A stretch of 64,000 nt of DNA from Stenotrophomonas sp. ZAC14D1_NAIMI4_1 (GTDB lineage Bacteria; Pseudomonadota; Gammaproteobacteria; Xanthomonadales; Xanthomonadaceae), in assembly GCF_003086775.1 (NCBI RefSeq), contig NZ_CP026001.1, forward strand, positions 4,616,125 through 4,680,124. The letters run 5' to 3'. Made by a program: the position numbers and the translations under genes. A model generated the notes under the pieces. That model did no database searches. It had not been told where the DNA came from and was given only the letters and a program-made list of their open reading frames with translations. The stretch's first letter is position 1; the number at the start of each line of letters is the position of its first letter. Of this stretch, positions 51,801 to 60,177 are shown in pieces.

Positions 51801-52482
51801 GGTCCGCCGCTGCGCCCTGCAGGGCCGCGCGGGGATCCTCCACCGCCAGCGGCTGCGGGCGCGGGTACAACGGCGGCGAGGCCAGCAGCGCGCGCAGGTC
51901 CGAGGCCAGCGCGTCCGGGTTCGACCACAGCCAGGTCAGCGGCTCCAGCGTCGCCGCATCGTTGGCGTGCACGCGCCACAGGTCGGCCGCCAGTTCCTCC
52001 AGCAGCTCGCGGTCGCTGGCCAGCAGTTCCGGCGGATCGAAGGTATGCCCGCTTTCCAGCGCATGCTCGCGCAGTACGCGGGTGCAGAAGCCGTGGATGG
52101 TGAAGATCGAGGCGAGGTCGATTTCATCGGCGGCCACCTGCAGGCGGCGCTTCAGCGCGACGGCGCTCTCGCTGCCCGCTTCGAGGTGGCGCTGCAGCAC
52201 CTGCCGGGTCAGCAGCGCGTCGGGGGCTTCGTCATCGGCGGGCGGCAGATCGACCAGGCGCGCGGCCAGCGCCAGGCGCTCGCGGATGCGCTTGCGCAGT
52301 TCCTGGGTGGCGGCGTCGGTGAAAGTGACCGCCAGGATCTGGCCGATGCGCAGGCCCTGTTCCACCACCAGGCGGGTGAACAGCGTGGCCAGGGTGAAGG
52401 TCTTGCCGGTACCGGCGCTGGCCTCGATCAGGCCGATGCCCTGCAGCGGCAGCAGCAGGTAGGGATCCACGGGGGTGCTCAT
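48844..52482 (-). CDS. recB: Exodeoxyribonuclease V subunit RecB
   Basis: 1212 residues, full length. An N-terminal SF1 helicase has Walker A ASAGTGKT (residues 21-28), ALVDEFQDTDDRQW and GDPKQAIYGFRGGD. A C-terminal RecB nuclease domain carries GKIDLTYVRDGRWYVLDYKSN, with the catalytic Asp and Lys. RecB is the 3'-5' helicase and sole nuclease of RecBCD, which processes double-strand ends and loads RecA at Chi. Both ends overlap neighbours by four bases. A 1382-codon antisense frame is a composition artefact. Confidence 0.96.
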   Translation of the reverse strand: MSTPVDPYLLLPLQGIGLIEASAGTGKTFTLATLFTRLVVEQGLRIGQILAVTFTDAATQELRKRIRERLALAARLVDLPPADDEAPDALLTRQVLQRHLEAGSESAVALKRRLQVAADEIDLASIFTIHGFCTRVLREHALESGHTFDPPELLASDRELLEELAADLWRVHANDAATLEPLTWLWSNPDALASDLRALLASPPLYPRPQPLAVEDPRAALQGAAADLSMAVREHGEQFFLDLCEAVDNKWINGVSYKLGWLHPLGRQLLAWAGRGDATELLSSDRLPALLPDALVAKTNKKFADRTPSSQLQAPLQRYVALLAQREQWLRAAALNFLHALREEATQRLATLKRTRRVQTYDDLIDGVAHALEGSQRLELVRKLRQQYRIALVDEFQDTDDRQWGIFHTVFGDSPEVQQLGLPPALFLIGDPKQAIYGFRGGDIHTYLKAKQAARPAPPLDQNFRSRPSVLRALQALYDNGGDDAFLEAGIGFEPVRPGGVRSDDDYQRDGAAAPALTLRVLRSDGDKALSADASRAAATHACVADIHQTLLDARAGTAILRGRPVQPGDIAVLVRSHREATLVQRALAAVGIPAVAAGKQSLFSTSEARDLRALLLALLQPADEGRLRAALATVLLGQRASAIASMEREGDLQRAFQAQLLHWRERWQRGGPFAVVADVCAAQGERLLALIDGERRLTNYLQLGELLQEASAQALGMHGLLDWLQGQMANADQNDEQQLLRLESDARRVQIITLHKSKGLEYPLVYLPFVGIDGGAPNNAAHCTVHVGGERQLHWKLDKDEAWDAASGQRDREQRAEDARLLYVGLTRAEHALWIAIGDLAGLGKTRLAPLLGDLQGLRAHADVQIDDSEPVLRLPQLPVEQEGELPAVRGLTRRVPHDWWVYSFTQLAHADAGNDIEAAATELPSPAADEPAGAELPLEPALPEPAATEAAPLDPRFMGSRFGNVLHEALENVDFAAWGGWTPDQAAPDGQAELLRKALHDEGYADEDLDDGVAVLVPLVGHTLTVALPEGGALHSLGEGERRAEIEFHFAIEPTAVPALLQLLHAHGISSARRGFGLRRRLEGLMTGKIDLTYVRDGRWYVLDYKSNRLPGYSPDLLQIAMRHSEYDLQALIYTVALHRWLRFRLGGAYDYVRDMGGIRYLFCRGLDGDGNGVHVDRFAPALVDGLDALFAGGDAAHAELVARAIGARA

Positions 52483-55400
52483 GCGTCGGCCTCCTTGCCG
52501 GTGCCCGCCGGGCCACGCCCATCGCGTACCGCACCGAAGACGACCTGGCTGTTGCGCAGCAGGTCGGCGTAATCATCGTCATCGGCGAAGGGATCGGCGC
52601 CGCGCAGCAGCAGCTGCCACGCATCGCTGTTGGCTTCGCCCCAGCTGCGGTCGCTGCCGTGCCACTGCTTCCAGCCTTCGCTGCGTTGTTTTTCCACCGG
52701 GGCGGTGAACAGCACCCAGCCGGTGTACGGGGCGAAGCGCAGCGGCTCGCGCAGGCCACGCTGGCGCAGCTGCAGCAGGGCGCGCAGGGCCGCGCGCGCG
52801 GCCGATGCGCCCGGCGCGGGCAGGACGTGCGGCCCGGGGCCGGCGTCGCCACCATCGTGGAACTGCACCAGCGGCAGCGCGTCACCGGCGGCATTGGCCA
52901 GCAGCCAGTCGAGGCCCTGGCGGATCACCGCATTGCCGTTCAAGGTGCCGGCGCGCAGGCGCACCAGGCCCTCGGGGTGACGATCAGCCACGCGCCCGTG
53001 CAGGCGCACGCCGTCGATCTCCACTTCATACCGACGGCTTTCCAGTGGCTGCCCCTGCATCCAGCCCAGCATCGCACTGGCGTAGGGGCGGGTCTTGATC
53101 TGTTCGGCTTCGAACTGGCGCTCGCCCAGCGCACCGGACGGCAGCAGGCCGCGGGCGCGCAGGCGCGGGTACAACGGCTCGACATCACCGCTGATGGTGG
53201 CGCGCACCACCGCAGCCTGCACGCTGCGCTTTTCCGGGCCGCGCGAGGACAGCACCAGCGGCTCCAGGTCATCCACGTCTTCAACGTCGTCGGCCAGGCG
53301 CAGGCCCAGGGCCTGGGCCAGGAACTGCCCGGCCGGGTCGCACAGGAAGCGGCGCAGCGTATCCAGTGCGACTTCGGTTTCCACCGCATCGTCCACGGGC
53401 GGCGGCAGCGCGGCATCGAACCACGGCTGCAACCCACCACGCTGGCCAGCCATGCGCCCGGCGGCCGGGTGCCACTGCCGGCGGTAGCTGAAACGGCGCG
53501 GATCACCCTCGCCGAAGGCGGCAGGCGAGAACGGCTGCAGCGCATGGCGCACGGTGAACCCGCGGGTGGCCGCGACCGGGTCCTGGTGGTAGGCCGCAGC
53601 CGCGTCGATCAGCTCGCTGACCAGCACCGAGGGCTCGCGCACGCTGCCATCGCGCGGGTCTGCCCCCAGGTAGCTCAGGTAGAACACATCCTGCGCGGCG
53701 GCGAACAGCTGCAGGAACAGGAAGCGGTCATCTTCGCGGGTCGAACGGTCGCCCGGTCGGCGGCGCGGCGTGTCCAGCTCGGCGGTGAGCTGGTTCAGGC
53801 CGGCGGCCGGGTCGCGGCGCGGGAAATCGCCATCGTTGAGGCCCAGCACGCAGATCACCCGGAACGGCAGCAGGCGCATCGGCACCATGCGGCCGAAGCT
53901 GATGCCGCCGGTCAGCAGTGGCGCACGCGTGTCGGCCTCGGACAGGGCGCCGGCGAAGTGCGCACGCACCACCTCCGGCGGCACGCCGTCCTCGAAGCCG
54001 GCCTTGTGCGCGTCGTCGGCAAACTGGTTGAGCAGCTTGCGCAGGCGCTCCAGCGCGCGCTGGCTGTTGGGTGAACTGGGGGCTTCCGGCAGCAGCGCAT
54101 CGAGCAGGGACAACAGGCGCTGCCGCCATTGTGCCGGGCTCAGGGTCTCGCCCAGCCTGCGCTGGTAGAGCGCCAGCACGCGCAGCAGCCGCAGCAGCCG
54201 GTCCAGCGCGTCCAGTGCGCCGCCCTCCAGTTCGATCCACGGCGCGACGCCGGCCAGGTCCACATCACTGCCGGTGGCGTGGCCCAGCAGCAGGCGATCC
54301 AGCGCGAACTGCCAGGTGTAGGCGTCGTCGCGCGGCGCCAGCAGCTGGCCGCGATGGTTGGCATCGAGGCCCCAGCGCGCGCCGGCCTGCTGCAGCCAGC
54401 CATGCAGGCGGTCGAAATCCACCGCCTCCAGCCCGGCCGCCTCGGCCAGCGGTGCGCTGGCCAGCAGGTCCAGGATCTCGTTCAGGCCGAAGCGCGATAC
54501 CGGCAGCGACAGCAGGTGCACGAACACGTCGGCCAGCGGCTCGCCCGCCAGCGGGCTGCTGTCGGCCAGCGCATAGGGGATATGTTCCTCGTCACCGCCA
54601 CGGCCACCGAACACGGCTTCCAGGTACGGCACGTAGGGATCGATGTCCGGCGCCAGCACCGCGATCTCGCGGGCCTGCAGCGGCGGGTCGAAGCGCGGGT
54701 CCTGCAGCAGGCTGCGCAACTGGTCGTGCAGCACCTGCAGTTCGCGCAGGCGGGTATGGCAGGCATGCACCTGCAGGCTGGGGTCATCGCTGCGCAGTTC
54801 CGCGCGCAGTTCGCCCGAGGGCAGTGCGCGGCGGTGGAACAGATCGCGCTGCAGGCGGTGCAGCAGGCTGTCTGCCAGGCCGCCCTCGGCCAGGGTCGGG
54901 CGGGTGTCATCCTCGGGATCGGAGTACGCGGCGATCTCGCCGGCCGGGTGCACGACTTCGTAGCTGCCCAGCACCGCCATGAAGTCGCGGCCAGCCGCGC
55001 CCCAGGCCTCCAGCAGGCGGTTCTCGCCCGCGGCCTCGCCGAAGGGATCGGGCGCGCCGCTGCGCAGGCGCTCGGCCAGGGTCTGCAGGTCGCCCCAGTA
55101 GGACTGCACCGGCGTGGGCATATAGAAGTGCAGCTCGCCCACACGGGCCTGGGTGGCCATCACCCGCAGCACATCGGGCGAGATGTTGAGCGTGGCGAAC
55201 GCCGACAGGCGCGGCGGCAGGCCGTTCGGCTTCACCTTGTCCGGCCCTTCGAAGCGATCCAGGTAGGCCTGGATGCGCCGCGCGCGGTAACCGCGTCCGC
55301 CGGCGATGGCCCGCCACAGGATCGCCTGCGGATCGGCCGGGTCGGCGCCGGCATCCCAGCGCAGCAGCCAATCACGGCGCCAGGCCTGGTACTTCTCGAA

Positions 55401-55820
55401 CACCGAGGCCAGCTCGCCCGCCAGCGCCCACGGCTTCAGGGCATCACCGCCGGCAAGATAGGCCTGCAGCGCACGCATGGGTGGCTGTGCCAGCAGCGCG
55501 GGGTCGCGCAGCGCCTGGTACAGCTTCCAGTGCAGGCCGGCGGCATCGAGGTCGTCGCTTTCGCCGGTGACGTTCGCGTTGAGCGCGCGTGCGACGAACT
55601 CGCCCGGGGTGAGGAACTCCAGGTTGGCCGCCACGCCGTACTCGGCCGCCAGGGTTGCCTGCAGCCACCGCCGCATCGCCACCTGCGGGATCAGCACCAC
55701 CTCCGGCGCCAGCAGCGGCTGGCCCGGCACCGGGGTGCGCACGTTGCGGGCCAGCAGGGCGGCCAGCACGTCCAACGAGTTGGAGTGGTAAAGGCGGAAG
55801 TCGCTGAACGGGTCGGTCAT
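52479..55820 (-). CDS. recC: Exodeoxyribonuclease V subunit RecC
   Basis: 1113 residues from MTDPFSDFRLYHSNSLDVLAAL; a 48-codon upstream extension is Cys/Arg-rich and not family-like. RecC has an inactivated helicase/nuclease fold that recognises Chi and holds RecB and RecD. Conserved blocks such as RVICVLGLNDGDFPRRDP and VLAPDIDPYVPYLEAVFG are present. First gene of recC-recB-recD, divergent from mlaF. Confidence 0.95.
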   Translation of the reverse strand: MTDPFSDFRLYHSNSLDVLAALLARNVRTPVPGQPLLAPEVVLIPQVAMRRWLQATLAAEYGVAANLEFLTPGEFVARALNANVTGESDDLDAAGLHWKLYQALRDPALLAQPPMRALQAYLAGGDALKPWALAGELASVFEKYQAWRRDWLLRWDAGADPADPQAILWRAIAGGRGYRARRIQAYLDRFEGPDKVKPNGLPPRLSAFATLNISPDVLRVMATQARVGELHFYMPTPVQSYWGDLQTLAERLRSGAPDPFGEAAGENRLLEAWGAAGRDFMAVLGSYEVVHPAGEIAAYSDPEDDTRPTLAEGGLADSLLHRLQRDLFHRRALPSGELRAELRSDDPSLQVHACHTRLRELQVLHDQLRSLLQDPRFDPPLQAREIAVLAPDIDPYVPYLEAVFGGRGGDEEHIPYALADSSPLAGEPLADVFVHLLSLPVSRFGLNEILDLLASAPLAEAAGLEAVDFDRLHGWLQQAGARWGLDANHRGQLLAPRDDAYTWQFALDRLLLGHATGSDVDLAGVAPWIELEGGALDALDRLLRLLRVLALYQRRLGETLSPAQWRQRLLSLLDALLPEAPSSPNSQRALERLRKLLNQFADDAHKAGFEDGVPPEVVRAHFAGALSEADTRAPLLTGGISFGRMVPMRLLPFRVICVLGLNDGDFPRRDPAAGLNQLTAELDTPRRRPGDRSTREDDRFLFLQLFAAAQDVFYLSYLGADPRDGSVREPSVLVSELIDAAAAYHQDPVAATRGFTVRHALQPFSPAAFGEGDPRRFSYRRQWHPAAGRMAGQRGGLQPWFDAALPPPVDDAVETEVALDTLRRFLCDPAGQFLAQALGLRLADDVEDVDDLEPLVLSSRGPEKRSVQAAVVRATISGDVEPLYPRLRARGLLPSGALGERQFEAEQIKTRPYASAMLGWMQGQPLESRRYEVEIDGVRLHGRVADRHPEGLVRLRAGTLNGNAVIRQGLDWLLANAAGDALPLVQFHDGGDAGPGPHVLPAPGASAARAALRALLQLRQRGLREPLRFAPYTGWVLFTAPVEKQRSEGWKQWHGSDRSWGEANSDAWQLLLRGADPFADDDDYADLLRNSQVVFGAVRDGRGPAGTGKEADA

Positions 55821-55857
55821 CGTGCACAGTGTGCAGGACGCTCGGCAGTATTCAATG

Positions 55858-55871
55858 GTGACGTACGTCAC
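55858..55871. promoter_or_regulatory. 14-bp perfect palindrome, candidate operator
   Basis: GTGACGTACGTCAC is a perfect palindrome in the 203-base divergent gap, 38 bases upstream of the recC ATG and about 150 bases upstream of mlaF. Its size and symmetry fit a dimeric repressor site. No regulator gene is adjacent, and I cannot name the protein. Confidence 0.4.
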
Positions 55872-56023
55872 TGGGGGACGCAGCGACCGCTGCGATGGAT
55901 TGTTCCGGCACCCCCGGGAATTGTCCCGGCCTGTCGCCGGCCGCGACGTGCCACAATACTGCACCGTCCAGTCTGCTTATGTTCAGCCGGCTGACCCCAC
56001 CCTTCGATGTCTAAAAAACGTTA

Positions 56024-56821
56024 ATGGTGCCCATGTCGGCTTCCGCCTCCAGTCTGGTGCAGTTGTCCAACGTCCGCATCGACCGGAGCGGACGCACGAT
56101 CCTGCGCGACGTTTCGCTGCAGGTTCCACAGGGCAGCATCACCGCCGTGCTGGGTCCGTCCGGCAGCGGCAAGTCGACCCTGCTGGCAGCGCTGACCGGC
56201 GAACTGCGCCCGGTCGCCGGTGAGGTCACCCTGTTCGGCAAGCCCATTCCGCATGACAGCGGCGCGCTGCTGGAAATGCGCAAGAGCGTGGGCGTGCTGC
56301 TGCAGGGCAATGGCCTGCTGACCGACCTCACCGTGGCCGAGAACGTCGCCCTGCCCCTGCGCACCCATACCCGCCTGCCGGCCGCGGTGCTGCGCCGGCT
56401 GGTGCAGATGAAGCTGCACGCGGTAGGCCTGCTGGCCGCCGCCGATGCCTGGCCGCGCGAGCTGTCCGGTGGCATGGCGCGCCGCGTGGCACTGGCCCGC
56501 GCGCTGGCGCTGGACCCGCCGCTGATGATCTACGACGAGCCGCTGACCGGGCTGGACCCGATCGCCTCCGGGGTCATCATGAGCCTGATCCAGCGGCTCA
56601 ACCACAGCCTGGGCCTGACCAGCATCATCGTCAGCCACCACGTGCATGAAACCCTGCCGATCTGCGACCAGGTGATCGCCATTGCCAATGGCGGCATCGT
56701 GTTCCAGGGCACGCCCGAAGCGCTGCAGTCCAGCCAGGACCCGCTGCTGCGGCAGTTCCTGCATGGCCAGCCCGACGGCCCCATTCCGTTCGACGCCGCT
56801 CCGCGGGCGAGGGTTGCCTGA
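56024..56821 (+). CDS. mlaF: Phospholipid ABC transporter ATPase MlaF
   Basis: 265 residues (an ATG three codons on is equally possible). Walker A is GPSGSGKST with Lys50; the ABC signature is LSGGMARRVALARAL; Walker B is LMIYDEPLTGLDP. MlaF powers the MlaFEDB complex that moves phospholipids between the inner membrane and the periplasmic carrier MlaC. Its stop overlaps the mlaE ATG (TGATG). First gene of mlaFEDCBA. Confidence 0.95.
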   Translation: MVPMSASASSLVQLSNVRIDRSGRTILRDVSLQVPQGSITAVLGPSGSGKSTLLAALTGELRPVAGEVTLFGKPIPHDSGALLEMRKSVGVLLQGNGLLTDLTVAENVALPLRTHTRLPAAVLRRLVQMKLHAVGLLAAADAWPRELSGGMARRVALARALALDPPLMIYDEPLTGLDPIASGVIMSLIQRLNHSLGLTSIIVSHHVHETLPICDQVIAIANGGIVFQGTPEALQSSQDPLLRQFLHGQPDGPIPFDAAPRARVA

Positions 56822-57570
56822 TGCCGTTCGTGCAAGCCACCCGTTCGCTGGGCCGCGCCGGCCTGTTCTCGCTGACCGTGCTGCGTGGTTCGCTGCCGAC
56901 ACGTGATTTCCTGGCCGAGCTGACCCGCGAGATCTACAAGATCGGCGCGCGCTCGCTGCCGATCATCGCCGTCGGCGGTGCCTTCGTCGGCCTGGTGCTG
57001 ACCCTGCAGGGCTACCGCACGCTGACCACCTTCGGTGCGGCCGACGCGCTGTCGACCCTGCTCGGCCTGTCGCTGTACCGCGAGCTGGCGCCGGTGCTGA
57101 CCGCCCTGCTGTTCATCGGCCGCGCTGGCAGCTCGATCGCCGCCGAACTGGGCCTGATGCGCGCCACCGACCAGATCAAGGCATTGGAGCTGATGGCCAT
57201 CGACCCGGTGGCCAAGGCGGTGGCGCCACGCTTCTGGGCGGCGGTGCTGACCGTGCCGCTGCTGACCGGCATCTTCTGCTCGCTGGCCATCAGTGCCAGC
57301 TACTTCGAAGCCGTGCACGTGCTGGGCCTGGACAATGGCGTGTTCTGGTCGGCGCTGCGCAACAGCGTGGACTTCTGGGATGACTTCGGCGTGGCGATGC
57401 TGAAGTCGGCGATCTTCGGCGGCACCGCCGCGCTGGTGGCCTCCTACGTCGGTTTCCATGCCGAGCCGACCATCGAAGGTACTTCGGTGGCCACCACCCG
57501 TGCGGTGGTCAACGCCTCGCTGCTGGTGCTGATGTTCAACTTCGTGCTGTCGGCAATGTTGTTCACCTAA
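56821..57570 (+). CDS. mlaE: Phospholipid ABC transporter permease MlaE
   Basis: 249 residues with five or six membrane segments and the MlaE family block (SIAAELGLMRATDQIKALELM...AIDP...APRFWAAVLTVPLL, shown in parts). It is the integral inner-membrane permease of MlaFEDB. Its ATG overlaps the mlaF stop, and a 58-base gap separates it from mlaD. Confidence 0.95.
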   Translation: MPFVQATRSLGRAGLFSLTVLRGSLPTRDFLAELTREIYKIGARSLPIIAVGGAFVGLVLTLQGYRTLTTFGAADALSTLLGLSLYRELAPVLTALLFIGRAGSSIAAELGLMRATDQIKALELMAIDPVAKAVAPRFWAAVLTVPLLTGIFCSLAISASYFEAVHVLGLDNGVFWSALRNSVDFWDDFGVAMLKSAIFGGTAALVASYVGFHAEPTIEGTSVATTRAVVNASLLVLMFNFVLSAMLFT

Positions 57571-57628
57571 CCCCTCCTTTGGCGGTGCGCAGGGCGCGCG
57601 GCCACCACGACTCGATCAGGTAATCCAC

Positions 57629-58150
57629 ATGGCCATACGCGGTCCCAGACTCGAATTCTCCGTCGGCGCATTCCTGCTGCTGGCCCTGGCATCGCTGATG
57701 GTGCTGGCCGTTGCCTCGACCAACCAGCGCTGGAGCTGGGGCGGCCAGGGCTATGAGCTGAAGGCACGCTTCTCCCAGGTCGGCCAGCTGCGCAAGCAGG
57801 CGCCGGTGAAGATCGGCGGCGTCACCGTCGGCCAGGTCGCCTCGATCGAACTGGACCCGGTGAAGTTCGAGTCGATCGTGACCCTGCGCATGGACAGCAA
57901 GGTCAAGGACCTGCCGGCCGATACCTCCGCCGGCATCTTCACCAGCGGTTTGCTCGGCGAGAGCTATATCGGTCTGCAGCCCGGTGGTGATCCGGAAGTG
58001 CTCAAGCCCGGTGAGGAGATCGTCTTCACCCAGCCGGCGGTGGACCTGCTGCAGCTGGTCGGCAAGTACATGTTCAGTGGCAGCGCCGGTGGCGCTGGCC
58101 AGAAACCCAACGATGGCGAGCAGTCGCCTGCAACGGAACCGCAACCATGA
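57629..58150 (+). CDS. mlaD: Phospholipid transport MCE protein MlaD
   Basis: 173 residues. One N-terminal membrane segment (about 12-32), then an MCE domain (KARFSQVGQLRKQAPVKIGGVTVGQV) with the hydrophobic pore-forming tail (QPAVDLLQLVGKYMF). MlaD hexamers form the periplasmic ring on MlaFE. Its stop overlaps the mlaC ATG (ATGA). Confidence 0.95.
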   Translation: MAIRGPRLEFSVGAFLLLALASLMVLAVASTNQRWSWGGQGYELKARFSQVGQLRKQAPVKIGGVTVGQVASIELDPVKFESIVTLRMDSKVKDLPADTSAGIFTSGLLGESYIGLQPGGDPEVLKPGEEIVFTQPAVDLLQLVGKYMFSGSAGGAGQKPNDGEQSPATEPQP

Positions 58151-58809
58151 AGATGAAACTGATCCCGGCCCTGCTGGCCTCGTCGCTGCTGCTGGCCACC
58201 CCGTTCCTGGCCCAGGCGCAGTCCGCCCCCGCCGCTGCCGCCGCCCCGCAGGGCCAGGCCGGCAAGGTGGTGATCGACGCCAGCAGCCGCATCATGTCGA
58301 CCCTGCAGCAGCGCCGCGCTGAGTTCACCAGCAACCCGGCCAGCCTGCGCAGCTACATCGACAGCGAACTGACCCGCACCTTCGACCGCGACTATGCCGC
58401 GCGCCTGGTGCTGGGCACGCACGCCCGCGGCGCCTCCGACGCCGACATCAAGCTGTTCGCCGATGCGATGGCCGACAGCCTGATGCAGCGCTACGGCTCG
58501 ACACTGCTGAACATCCAGGGCAAGCCGAGCTTCCGCCTGAAGGGCGAGAGCCCGCTGCCGGGCAACCGCGGCGTGCGCGTGGCCACCGAACTGGTGCGTG
58601 CCGGCAACGAGCCGACCCCGGTCGAGTACTGGATGCGCAACGTCAACGGCCAGTGGAAGATCTTCGACGTCAACATCGAAGGCATCTCCTACGTGCAGAC
58701 CTTCCGCAACCAGTTCGACGCCCCGCTGCGCCAGAAGGGCATCAAGCAGGTGGCCAGCGAACTGCGCAGCGGCAGCATGCAGGCCGGGCCGGCCGGCAAT
58801 GGCAAGTAA
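58147..58809 (+). CDS. mlaC: Periplasmic phospholipid carrier MlaC
   Basis: 220 residues with a signal peptide (KLIPALLASSLLLATPFLAQ, cleavage near AQAQS) and the Tol-Tol-Ttg2 domain (SYIDSELTRTFDRDYAARLVLG and VEYWMRNVNGQWKIFDVNIE). MlaC carries a phospholipid across the periplasm between MlaA and MlaFEDB. It overlaps mlaB by 11 bases. Confidence 0.95.
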   Translation: MKMKLIPALLASSLLLATPFLAQAQSAPAAAAAPQGQAGKVVIDASSRIMSTLQQRRAEFTSNPASLRSYIDSELTRTFDRDYAARLVLGTHARGASDADIKLFADAMADSLMQRYGSTLLNIQGKPSFRLKGESPLPGNRGVRVATELVRAGNEPTPVEYWMRNVNGQWKIFDVNIEGISYVQTFRNQFDAPLRQKGIKQVASELRSGSMQAGPAGNGK

Positions 58810-59110
58810 GCCGCTGGCACTGCTGGAAGGCGACACCCTGCGCCTGCGCGGGGTGCTCGACCGTGCCGCGGTGATCGCCTTGTGGCCGCAGTTGCAGGCC
58901 CTGCCGGCAAAGCTGGCACGACTGGAGCTGGGCGAGGTCGAGCGCGTGGACAGCGCCGGCCTGGCGCTGCTGGCCGAACTGGCCGCGCGTGCGCGCACCC
59001 AGGGCCACCCGCTGGCGATCTCCGGCACCCCGGCTGGTTTCAACGAACTGAGCGCGGCCTACCGGCTGTCGCCCGATCTGGATTTCAATGCACCTTCTGC
59101 TGCGAGCTGA
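58799..59110 (+). CDS. mlaB: STAS-domain protein MlaB
   Basis: 103 residues from MASKPLALLEGDTLRLRG. A STAS fold is visible, with the conserved LELGEVERVDSAGLALLAEL stretch. MlaB is the cytoplasmic subunit that stabilises MlaF. The ATG lies inside the end of mlaC; mlaA begins one base after its stop. Confidence 0.9.
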   Translation: MASKPLALLEGDTLRLRGVLDRAAVIALWPQLQALPAKLARLELGEVERVDSAGLALLAELAARARTQGHPLAISGTPAGFNELSAAYRLSPDLDFNAPSAAS

Positions 59111-59111
59111 C

Positions 59112-60113
59112 ATGAACGTCGTACGCGCCATTCCCCTGATGATCCTGGCCCTGGCGCTCAGCGCCTGTGCCGGCAAGCCCGCGCGCAGCGATGCGCCGGT
59201 GGCCGACACCGTGGTCCCGGCCAGCACGGCCGCCGATGCACCCGCTGCCGATACCGGCACGGTTGAAGCGACACCGGCTGCCGCCGCGGACGACGCAACG
59301 GCGACGGCCACCCCGCCGCCGGCCGACACCACCGAAACCGATGCCGCCACAGCGGCCGCCGCCGCCGCACCCGGTGGCGATGACGATTTCGACGCGCTGT
59401 ACGGCAACGCCGGCACGGCCGCCACCACGGCTGCCTATGACCCGTGGGAGCCGCTGAACCGCCGCGTGCACCGTTTCAACGTGGGCGTGGACAACGTGAT
59501 CGCGCGCCCGCTGGCGACTGCCTACACCCACGTCGTGCCGCGCTTCGCACGCACCGGCGTGAGCAACTTCTTCAGCAACATCCGCTCGCCGGTCACCATC
59601 CTCAACCAGCTGCTGCAGGGCCGCCCGGATGATGCGTGGGATACTCTCGGCCGCTTCCTGATGAACTCCACGGTGGGCATCGGTGGCCTGTTCGACCCGG
59701 CCAGCAAGGCGATGGTGCCCAACCGCCGCGAGGACTTCGGGCAGACCCTGGGTGCCTGGGGCTGGCGCCGTTCGCGCTACGTGGAACTGCCGTTCTTCGG
59801 CCCGCGTACTGTGCGCGATGTGTTCGGCCTGGCGGGCGACATGCCGCTGTCGCCGATGCGCACGATCGAGGAAGACAAGATCCGCATCGCCCTGCAGGGC
59901 CTGCAGCTGGTCGACACCCGCGCGCAGCTGATGGCGGTGGACGACCTGCGCAGTTCGGCGGTGGATGAGTACGCACTGGTGCGCGATGCCTGGCTGCAGC
60001 GCCGCAACTACCAGATCGAGAACGACCTGCGCGGCAAGCGCGAGCGCGGCAGCGACGATGAGAATTCGCCGATTCCGGTGGATGCCATGCCGATGCCGAA
60101 CTGGACCAACTGA
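59112..60113 (+). CDS. mlaA: Outer-membrane lipoprotein MlaA (VacJ)
   Basis: 333 residues from MNVVRAIPLMILALALSAC, lipobox Cys19. A low-complexity Ala/Thr/Asp/Pro linker of about 90 residues precedes the VacJ domain (YDPWEPLNRRVHRFN, VSNFFSNIRSPVTILNQLLQ, NSTVGIGGLFDPAS). MlaA removes misplaced phospholipids from the outer leaflet and hands them to MlaC. E. coli encodes mlaA away from mlaFEDCB; here it is last in the same operon. It ends before a strong terminator. Confidence 0.94.
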   Translation: MNVVRAIPLMILALALSACAGKPARSDAPVADTVVPASTAADAPAADTGTVEATPAAAADDATATATPPPADTTETDAATAAAAAAPGGDDDFDALYGNAGTAATTAAYDPWEPLNRRVHRFNVGVDNVIARPLATAYTHVVPRFARTGVSNFFSNIRSPVTILNQLLQGRPDDAWDTLGRFLMNSTVGIGGLFDPASKAMVPNRREDFGQTLGAWGWRRSRYVELPFFGPRTVRDVFGLAGDMPLSPMRTIEEDKIRIALQGLQLVDTRAQLMAVDDLRSSAVDEYALVRDAWLQRRNYQIENDLRGKRERGSDDENSPIPVDAMPMPNWTN

Positions 60114-60132
60114 TCACCGTGGTCCATGCATG

Positions 60133-60162
60133 AAAAACCCCGCCTTGGCGGGGTTTTTTTTT
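60133..60162 (+). terminator. Bidirectional intrinsic terminator
   Basis: A5, then CCCCGCC-TT-GGCGGGG, then T9 or so. It closes the mla operon and, read on the other strand, the glutathione peroxidase gene. Confidence 0.92.
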
Positions 60163-60177
60163 GCTCATGGCCTGGGG

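Noticed and set aside
48424..52572. 1382-codon plus-strand open frame opposite recB and recD
   Set aside because: Gln/Ala/Arg/His-rich shadow of high-GC coding DNA on the other strand; recB and recD carry full motif sets.
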